Below are positions 6,593 through 10,627 of a DNA stretch of 10,627 nt, piece after piece. Every line of letters starts with the position of its first letter. The stretch's first letter is position 1. Source of the stretch: Nitrospinae bacterium RIFCSPLOWO2_12_FULL_45_22. Lineage in GTDB: Bacteria; 2-12-FULL-45-22. The notes beneath the pieces were generated by a model, which saw only the letters and a list, made by a program, of their open reading frames with translations, did no database searches and had not been told where the DNA came from. A program made the position numbers and the translations under genes. The stretch spans positions 1,210 to 11,836 of the forward strand of contig MHDQ01000111.1 in assembly GCA_001803565.1 (NCBI GenBank), read 5' to 3'.

Positions 6593-6824
6593 AAAATCTA
6601 AATTATGCATATGCACTTGACTCCGGTTGGATTTGTATCTTATTGATATAATTGATAATTTTCCATACATGGTTATTTGCAGTTTACCTCTCGTAAATGC
6701 AGTATTTTTACTAAGTTACGTTGTTTTTGTAAGATATTTGCCGGAGACAAGTGCATATGCAAAATCTAAATTATGGTTCATATTCTGCCTTATTTCATGG
6801 GCAATGAAAGATGGTACCATATAA
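6585..6824 (+). pseudogene. 5' remnant of a second PPC-type secreted protein gene, split by an insertion
   Basis: GTG 6585 begins ATA ATA AAA TCT AAA TTA TG and is then broken by the element at 6607-6760. Removing the element plus one copy of its 14-bp duplication joins the two halves into one frame reading MIIKSKLWFIFCLISWAM, which ends at TAA 6822-6824. This is plainly homologous to MVLKSKLWFIVFALISG, the signal peptide of the gene at 7419. The DNA similarity includes an identical AAAATCTAAATTATGGTTCATA in both places and weaker matches upstream around the ribosome-binding site. After the signal-peptide region the similarity ends and the DNA continues into the nuclease-like gene. It is therefore a truncated paralogue, later hit by the insertion. 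The frame from TTG 6627 is a by-product of this arrangement. Confidence 0.65.
6607..6760. mobile_element. 154-bp MITE-like element with 20-bp terminal inverted repeats
   Basis: The left end, GCATATGCACTTGACTCCGG (6607-6626), and the reverse complement of the right end (6741-6760) match at 19 of 20 positions. Directly outside both ends lies the same 14 bases, AAAATCTAAATTAT (6593-6606 and 6761-6774), as expected of a target-site duplication. The uninterrupted target exists within the window at 7427-7442, in the paralogous gene. The 114-base interior is AT-rich and too short for a transposase, so the element would need one in trans. Each end begins with the palindrome GCATATGC. A 14-bp duplication is long; I recall families such as IS4, IS481 and IS1634 making long or variable ones, but I cannot assign this element. 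The structure is directly visible; the mobility is inferred. Confidence 0.72.
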
Positions 6825-7057
6825 TTGAAAACCACGATGATTTAGCCAGCTATTTTTACGAGGTTCTGGAGGCAATTGAAAAACCAGATTTTGTTATTAG
6901 AGGAAATAAAGGGACCTTAAAGGCAACAAGGAATATTGGGAAAAATAAATGGCTGGTAGTTATTTATAGAGAAGTCTCTGAGAAGGACGGATTTGTAATA
7001 ACAGCCTATTTTTTAGATAAAAGACCAAAAGGAGAAGTAATATGGCAACGAGACTGA
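6773..7057 (+). CDS. probable PBECR-type nuclease toxin with an altered N-terminus
   Basis: The 94-residue product contains ERWYHIIENHDDLA (12-25), VLEAIEKPDFVIRG (31-44), then GTLKATR, WLVVIYRE (60-67) and DGFVITAYF (72-80). This is the layout I associate with the phage Barnase-EndoU-ColicinE5/D-RelE-like nuclease (PBECR) group: E/D-R-W-x-H-I, an N-P-D or K-P-D turn, L-V-V-x-Y, then D-G-F-x-x-T-A. Such proteins are putative RNases found as small toxins next to DUF2283 genes. The stop overlaps the next gene by 16 bases, so the two are translationally coupled. The start is unclear. ATG 6773 and ATG 6797 both lie in DNA shared with a signal-peptide gene, and neither has a Shine-Dalgarno site, so the native start has probably been lost in a rearrangement. 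The family call is from memory of motifs; DUF4258-like is the main alternative. Confidence 0.65.
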   Translation: MVHILPYFMGNERWYHIIENHDDLASYFYEVLEAIEKPDFVIRGNKGTLKATRNIGKNKWLVVIYREVSEKDGFVITAYFLDKRPKGEVIWQRD

Positions 7058-7293
7058 GGAAAGACGATTTAATTAAAAACTGTCTTACTTTAGCATCAGA
7101 CCTTTTTAAACTTCCACTTGAGCATATGTGGATTGATTATGATAGGGAAGCTGATGTTCTATATTTGAGTTTTCGGAAACCCCAAAGGGCCACAAAAACA
7201 ATCGAAACTAATGATGATATCCTGATCAGAAAAGATGGCAATAAAATTGTTGGAATAACAATATTAAATGCTAGTAGGGATAGAGGAGCTTAA
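7042..7293 (+). CDS. DUF2283 family protein, probable antitoxin partner
   Basis: The 83-residue protein has a helical N-terminus (1-28) and then a DUF2283 domain: WIDYDREADVLYLSF (30-44), TNDDILIRKDGNKIVGITIL (57-76) and a closing NAS. The pattern Y-D-x-x-A-D-V-L-Y-L-x-F...I-x-x-x-D-G-x-I-V-G-I-x-I-L-N-A-S is the family signature. AAGGAG at 7029-7034 precedes ATG 7042 by seven bases and fixes the start. It overlaps the last 16 bases of the nuclease-like gene, a tight coupling typical of toxin-antitoxin pairs. The role as antitoxin is inferred from this arrangement; the domain itself has no established biochemical function that I know of. The family assignment is strong. Confidence 0.8.
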   Translation: MATRLRKDDLIKNCLTLASDLFKLPLEHMWIDYDREADVLYLSFRKPQRATKTIETNDDILIRKDGNKIVGITILNASRDRGA

Positions 7294-7418
7294 GGTATCA
7301 CCCATTAAATGCACTTTGTCCTGTTGCCAAAATAGTAATGCCTAAATCCTGTAAACTAGTAATAAGTATAGTAAAAATCAGTGTGGAAAGCGGTTTTAAC
7401 GAGAATGGGTTATGAGAA

Positions 7419-9575
7419 ATGGTATTAAAATCTAAATTATGGTTCATAGTTTTTGCCTTAATTTCAGGAGTGATATTCCTATCCCCCTCTACAGTCCTTG
7501 CTCAAACGCCTATCCCCTGTGGTCAAACCCTGACAGGTTCTATCAGCACAGTAGGAGAAAAGGATGAGTACACCTTTACAGCCACAGCAGGGGATGCGGT
7601 CACTATTAGGCTTGTTGTCACTTCAGGTGACATGAATCCACTTCTGGAGCTATATGACTCAACAGGTACAAGGATTGCTTATGATTATGATTCTTCTGGA
7701 AACTATGTGGCTATTGATAAAGCTCTCACAACAGGTGGCCCCTATACCATTGTAGCACGTGATTATGGCAATGATGAGACAGGAAACTATAATCTCACCT
7801 GGCAGAGGCCGAATAACCCCTGCAATGCTACAAGCGTAACCTGTGGACAGACCACCTCTAGTTCCATAAGTGCCATAGGAGAGCAAGACTTCTACACCTT
7901 TACAGCCACAGCAGGGGATGCGGTCACTATTAGGCTTGTTGTCACTTCAGGTGACATGAATCCACTTCTGGAGCTATATGACTCAACAGGTACAAGGATT
8001 GCTTATGATTATGATTCTTCTGGAAACTATGTGGCTATTGATAAAGCTCTCACAACAGGTGGCCCCTATATCATTGTAGCTCGTGATTCTTACAATGATG
8101 AGACAGGAAACTATAACCTTACATGGTACAGGCTCAACAATCCTTGCAATGCCACGGCTATTTCCTGTGGGCAAGCTGTGCCAGGACCCATCAGTACTCC
8201 CGGTGAGTTAGATTTTTATACCTTCACAGCCAACGCTGGAGATGTGGTAATGATTCGTCTGGTAAGGACTTCAGGGCCTCTCTCTCCATACATGGAGTTA
8301 TATGATGCGAAAGGAGAGAAGTTAGGTACCGGCAATAATAGGATTGAAAAACGTATAGAGACTAGTGGTACTTTCAGTATCATGGTTAGTGACTCTAGTG
8401 GCAGCCGTACTGGCGGCTATGGTTTAATCTGGCAACGGCTCAATAGTCCCTGTAATGGGACATCTATTTCCTGTGGACAAATTACATCAGGGTCAATTGA
8501 TACCGCGGCAGAAATAGATCTTTATATATTTAACGCGAGTGCGGGGGATGAACTAAAAATTATCCTGGATAGCAAATCCAGCTCTTTTAGCCCATATATG
8601 GAATTATACGATGGAAATGGAACAAAGCTGGCCAGTAGTTCCAGTCAAATAGGGAAACGTTTAGATAATGGAGGTACCTTTGCCTTATTGATAAGCGAGT
8701 CCAGCGGAGTAAGGACTGGCAGCTACAGACTGAACTTGAATAGGGTTAATACTCCGTGTGCTGTCATTGATCTGGAAAAACCAACGGTTACGGTTATAGC
8801 CCCAAATGGTGGTGAAGTAATTTTACAAGGATCTGTTTTTAAAATTAGCTGGTTGTCCGATGACAATGTCAACATTACCTCCCAGGAAATCAGATTATCA
8901 AAGGATGGTGGCGCTTCTTTCCCGACGGTTATTGCCAGTGGCTTAGCAAAAGACATTCAATCTTTTGAATGGTCAGCTCCGAAAGACTTGGATACAACAA
9001 CCCAGGCACGCATTCGAGTAGTGGCCAAAGATGCAGCCGGTAATATAGGGCAGGATGACAGTAACGATAATTTTGTATTGCTCGGCTTCACCCAACCCGA
9101 ATCAAGAGTTGTTCATTATGAATATGATAAACTAAATCGACTCACAAAAGTCATCTATGAAGATGGAAGTAGTATTATCTATAAGTATGATGAAATGGGT
9201 AATCGCACATCAATGGAAATAGGGCTAGAGGAAGGGATAGCCATCTACACCAATAAATCCAGCTATAAGACAGGTGATACTCTAACCCTTTCTATTAGTA
9301 TATATAATACTGGTGCTAGCTATATAGCCGATGAGTTCTTAGGGTTCTTGCTTCCTGATGGGAGTTTACTCTTTTTTGATCAGTCGCTTAATAAAGAGAT
9401 ATCTTCTGGATATAAACTGCCACCAACTCCATTCTTTTCCGTGACCCTCCCAGCATCAATGCCCCCTGGCACCTATGCTGCCTTTGCGGTGCTAGCAGTG
9501 CCAGGTTCTGTCCAAGCCGGCAAACCCCAATTGATCGGAGATATCAGCCTCGCTTATTTCACTTTTAATCCTTAA
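7419..9575 (+). CDS. secreted multidomain protein: four PPC domains, Ig-like domain, YD stub
   Basis: Of the 718 residues, 1-28 form a signal peptide (cleavage likely after VLA). Four pre-peptidase C-terminal (PPC) beta domains follow, starting at Cys34, Cys142, Cys250 and Cys352. Each opens CGQ...G-x-I, then D-x-Y-x-F-x-A-x-A-G-D, M-E/L-L-Y-D and a final Y-x-L-x-W/L-x-R. Each also ends with N-x-P-C, so two cysteines per repeat may form a disulfide. Residues 453-557 form an Ig/fibronectin-like domain with APNGGE, ISW, LSKDGGASF and RIRVVAKDAAGNIG. Residues 565-600 are a short YD-repeat stub (VVHYEYDKLNRLTKVIYEDG). The C-terminal beta domain (about 606-718) ends in GDISLAYFTFNP. No catalytic domain is visible, so an adhesive or scaffold role outside the inner membrane is likely. 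The ATG has only a weak GAGAA nearby as ribosome-binding site, but the signal peptide supports it. Confidence 0.82.
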   Translation: MVLKSKLWFIVFALISGVIFLSPSTVLAQTPIPCGQTLTGSISTVGEKDEYTFTATAGDAVTIRLVVTSGDMNPLLELYDSTGTRIAYDYDSSGNYVAIDKALTTGGPYTIVARDYGNDETGNYNLTWQRPNNPCNATSVTCGQTTSSSISAIGEQDFYTFTATAGDAVTIRLVVTSGDMNPLLELYDSTGTRIAYDYDSSGNYVAIDKALTTGGPYIIVARDSYNDETGNYNLTWYRLNNPCNATAISCGQAVPGPISTPGELDFYTFTANAGDVVMIRLVRTSGPLSPYMELYDAKGEKLGTGNNRIEKRIETSGTFSIMVSDSSGSRTGGYGLIWQRLNSPCNGTSISCGQITSGSIDTAAEIDLYIFNASAGDELKIILDSKSSSFSPYMELYDGNGTKLASSSSQIGKRLDNGGTFALLISESSGVRTGSYRLNLNRVNTPCAVIDLEKPTVTVIAPNGGEVILQGSVFKISWLSDDNVNITSQEIRLSKDGGASFPTVIASGLAKDIQSFEWSAPKDLDTTTQARIRVVAKDAAGNIGQDDSNDNFVLLGFTQPESRVVHYEYDKLNRLTKVIYEDGSSIIYKYDEMGNRTSMEIGLEEGIAIYTNKSSYKTGDTLTLSISIYNTGASYIADEFLGFLLPDGSLLFFDQSLNKEISSGYKLPPTPFFSVTLPASMPPGTYAAFAVLAVPGSVQAGKPQLIGDISLAYFTFNP
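7569..7746 (+). repeat. 178-bp identical internal repeat, copy 1
   Basis: This segment of the first PPC domain is identical base for base to 7893-8070 in the second PPC domain, an offset of 324 bases or 108 codons. The DNA on both sides of the identical tract has drifted at synonymous and non-synonymous positions, although it still encodes matching domains. A sharp island of identity inside older repeats points to recent gene conversion or slippage. Confidence 0.9.
7893..8070 (+). repeat. 178-bp identical internal repeat, copy 2
   Basis: This is the second copy of the tract described at 7569-7746. The third and fourth PPC domains (from about 8160 and 8460) are much more diverged, so only domains 1 and 2 have been made uniform. 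Confidence 0.9.
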
Positions 9576-9604
9576 TTAACCCTGGAAACATATAGAAGGG
9601 TTAA
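9576..9604 (+). terminator. hairpin directly after the PPC gene stop
   Basis: TTAACCCT (9576-9583) pairs perfectly with AGGGTTAA (9597-9604) around a 13-base loop. It starts at the base after the stop codon. No T-run follows, and the stem has only three GC pairs, so it is a weak or factor-assisted terminator candidate at best. Confidence 0.35.
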
Positions 9605-9664
9605 AACAGGGATGATAATGGAATGGGGTAATTTCGAAAGTTTTACAAATTTTATAAAAGATAA

Positions 9665-9751
9665 GGGTTAGTCATTGTCATCCTAGCCGAACCTGGCTCA
9701 CCCAGAATAATCGGCGAAGTAAGCCTGGCCTATATCACATTCAGGAAGTAA
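9665..9751 (+). pseudogene. 3' remnant of a paralogue of the upstream PPC gene
   Basis: After a TAA (9662-9664) the frame reads GLVIVILAEPGSPRIIGEVS, then LAYITFRK and a TAA at 9749-9751. It aligns with the last residues of the 718-residue protein (VLAVPGSV...LIGDISLAYFTFNP), sharing the LA-x-PGS, IG-[DE]-[IV]-S-LAY-[FI]-TF core and the same distance to the stop codon. It has no start codon and no upstream domain, so it is the tail end of a second copy whose body has been lost. Similarity is clear in protein and weaker in DNA, so the copies are old. Confidence 0.7.
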
Positions 9752-9926
9752 ATATAAAGTGCCTATGATAAAGATTGAAATACATTTTGCGTCAAATAAG
9801 AGTAGAGAAAATAGCGCTTGTTCCTCTTGCCTATAACCCATCTAAGGTGTTAATTTTAAACCGGGAGGATAGAACAGAAAAGGAAATATATATAGCCCCT
9901 TGGAAGACTAGCTGGAGGTGATAATA

Positions 9927-10166
9927 ATGGAGACAACAAAGATCAATAAGGATGGGTCCTTAACCTTACCTAAAGGGTTGCTCAAACTATTTCCTGTCCC
10001 ATACAAGTTAGCCGTCTGGTTGGATAAAGATACTATTATTTTAAAGCGGATAATCCCTTTAAAGGCTTCTGAATTTGCCCAGCGGCTTCCTGAGCCAGAG
10101 ATGTCTTTAGAAAAGATTGCTGAAGAAGTTCATAAGATGGGGAAGGGAAGGAAGGAAGATGCCTGA
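9927..10166 (+). CDS. AbrB/VapB-like antitoxin
   Basis: This is a 79-residue protein. The start is ATG 9927, six bases after GGAGGTG (9914-9920); the GTG at 9918 lies inside that ribosome-binding site and is rejected. The first 43 residues, TTKINKDGSLTLPKGLLKLF and then KLAVWLDKDTIILKRI, resemble a swapped-hairpin AbrB-type DNA-binding fold, where an N-x-x-G-x-L-T-L-P-K-x-x element and a later D-T-I-I-L-K strand recur. The C-terminal part, EMSLEKIAEEVHKMGKGRK, is an amphipathic helix like those by which VapB-type antitoxins hold a PIN toxin. Such proteins typically repress their own operon. The last bases overlap the start of the following toxin remnant (ATGCCTGA), the usual antitoxin-toxin junction. 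As the toxin is broken, the gene is an orphan. The family assignment is good, though the fold is inferred from sequence alone. Confidence 0.7.
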   Translation: METTKINKDGSLTLPKGLLKLFPVPYKLAVWLDKDTIILKRIIPLKASEFAQRLPEPEMSLEKIAEEVHKMGKGRKEDA

Positions 10167-10200
10167 AGTCAGGATAGTGGTTGATATAGAGGCTAAATAG
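10159..10200 (+). pseudogene. first codons of a deleted PIN-domain toxin gene
   Basis: ATG 10159 overlaps the antitoxin stop by eight bases and is preceded by GGAAGGAAG. It encodes MPEVRIVVDIEAK and then TAG. PIN-family toxins of the kind paired with AbrB-like antitoxins often begin with a short polar stretch, then R-[IV]-V-[LV]-D-T-N-V, in which the aspartate is catalytic. Here the match holds up to the aspartate and then breaks, with a stop four codons later, so the toxin body seems to have been deleted at about base 10185. The evidence is a nine-residue match plus gene position. Confidence 0.5.
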
Positions 10201-10246
10201 AAAATAATCACGTTCCCATTTCGTTACTGGGGCATGAATTACTATT

Positions 10247-10627
10247 ATGAGGGTACTTAAACGGGTATCTATTGAGGATATAAACCTGAATGATCATAGG
10301 TTTGTTTTTAGCTATCCCCTTTCTTACCAGCGATTATACAACTCCATAAAGGAGATAGGTCTCATATCCCCGGTGCTTTTAAGGGGAGAAGGGTCGCCCT
10401 ACCAGGTCATAGATGGCCTCCAGAGGATATTAGCCTGCCAGAAAGCCCGGGTGCCATCTATTGAGGCCCTTATCTATCCCGAAGATAGCCTGGATGAGCT
10501 GGGGGGCTTTCACCTGGCTATCCATCTGAATATCCATAACCGCTTTTTAAACCCCATAGAAAAGGCCATAATCCTTTATAAGCTCCTGAATCAGTTCCAG
10601 ATAGACCCAGAAAAGATCATCCAGCAT
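10247..10627 (+). CDS. ParB-like nuclease domain protein, 3' partial
   Basis: A frame from ATG 10247 stays open to the right edge (127 codons). The first part is a ParB/Srx-type domain: VSIEDINLNDHRF (7-19), then LYNSIKEIGLISPVLLRGEG (30-49), YQVIDGLQRILACQKARVPS (52-71) and LNPIEKAIILYKLLNQF (101-117). The order L-x-x-S-I-x-x-x-G-L-x-x-P-V-L, then V-I-D-G-x-x-R-x-x-A, then an N-P-I-E-x-A helix is typical. The usual G-[EH]-R-R loop is G-L-Q-R here, so one arginine of the nucleotide-binding motif is replaced. ParB-fold proteins bind CTP and partition DNA, or act as nucleases or regulators. Only the N-terminal half is visible, so chromosome partitioning is not established. The start lacks a strong Shine-Dalgarno site (GGGG at 10229-10232 is far), but no other start fits. 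Its base composition resembles the AsmA-like gene more than the island. Confidence 0.8.
   Translation, partial: MRVLKRVSIEDINLNDHRFVFSYPLSYQRLYNSIKEIGLISPVLLRGEGSPYQVIDGLQRILACQKARVPSIEALIYPEDSLDELGGFHLAIHLNIHNRFLNPIEKAIILYKLLNQFQIDPEKIIQH

Larger units (their letters stand above)
9576..9926. other. intergenic stretch holding a hairpin and a gene-end remnant
   Basis: These 351 bases hold no intact gene. They carry a hairpin at 9576-9604, the 3' remnant of a paralogue of the PPC gene (9665-9751) and, at the end, the GGAGGTG ribosome-binding site (9914-9920) of the antitoxin gene. A GGGAGGAT near 9862 looks like a further Shine-Dalgarno site but has no start codon suitably placed. No clear promoter was found. 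Confidence 0.55.

Noticed and set aside
6627-6824. Open frame from TTG 6627, 65 codons, hydrophobic product
   Set aside because: It begins inside the inserted element and ends in the signal-peptide remnant. The product is an accident of the insertion and has no ribosome-binding site.
7659-8174. Two similar minus-strand open frames
   Set aside because: They are antisense copies of the duplicated PPC repeat and resemble each other only because the DNA is repeated.
8723-8956. Minus-strand open frame opposite the Ig-like domain
   Set aside because: It is antisense to the coding region and has no supporting start signal.
9918-9926. GTG 9918 as start of the antitoxin gene
   Set aside because: The GTG is part of the GGAGGTG ribosome-binding site that serves ATG 9927.
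1-10627. CRISPR arrays, tRNA or rRNA genes, full-length transposases
   Set aside because: I found no regularly spaced repeats outside coding sequence, no tRNA-like cloverleaf ends and no transposase motifs in any frame I read.

Overview
The window looks like a piece of a Gram-negative bacterial chromosome, probably from a poorly characterised, environmental lineage. An AsmA-type envelope protein and a lipoprotein with a type II signal peptide imply an outer membrane. Base composition is moderately AT-rich, and several genes have clear Shine-Dalgarno sites (AGGAGG, GGAGGTG, AAGGAG). I cannot name the lineage. The two end genes (AsmA-like on the left, ParB-like on the right) look visibly more GC-rich than the DNA between them. 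The middle reads as an accessory region full of broken genes.

Layout. 1-680: the 3' end of an AsmA-like gene. 681-1413: a gene-poor stretch with an orphan sigma70-type promoter and a minus-strand coding remnant. 1414-1803: a small PEGA-type lipoprotein. 1804-2663: a gene graveyard holding a strong GC hairpin, a carboxypeptidase-regulatory-like fragment, the truncated 5' end of an exported protein and a minus-strand PIN-domain (VapC-like) remnant. 2664-6452: a 1262-residue exported Rhs/YD-repeat protein with an N-terminal TPR region and a C39-like cysteine peptidase domain, an Rhs core, and a short membrane-like C-terminal tip. No convincing immunity gene follows it.

6453-6824: the broken 5' end of a secreted-protein gene, interrupted by a 154-bp element with 20-bp terminal inverted repeats and a 14-bp target duplication. 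The paralogous gene at 7419 preserves the uninterrupted site. 6773-7293: an overlapping two-gene module, a probable PBECR-type nuclease toxin followed by a DUF2283 protein. 7419-9575: a secreted protein with four pre-peptidase C-terminal (PPC) domains, an Ig-like domain, a small YD-repeat stub and a C-terminal beta domain. Two of its PPC repeats share 178 identical bases. 9576-9926: a hairpin and the 3' remnant of a second copy of that gene. 9927-10200: an AbrB/VapB-like antitoxin overlapping a PIN toxin gene that survives only as its first codons. 10247-10627: the 5' part of a ParB-domain gene that runs off the window.

Taken together, the region resembles a polymorphic-toxin and toxin-antitoxin island shaped by recombination among paralogues and by a small non-autonomous transposable element. 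The best candidates for something undescribed are the 154-bp element with its in-window empty-site homologue, and the TPR-C39-Rhs protein with its unassigned tip.
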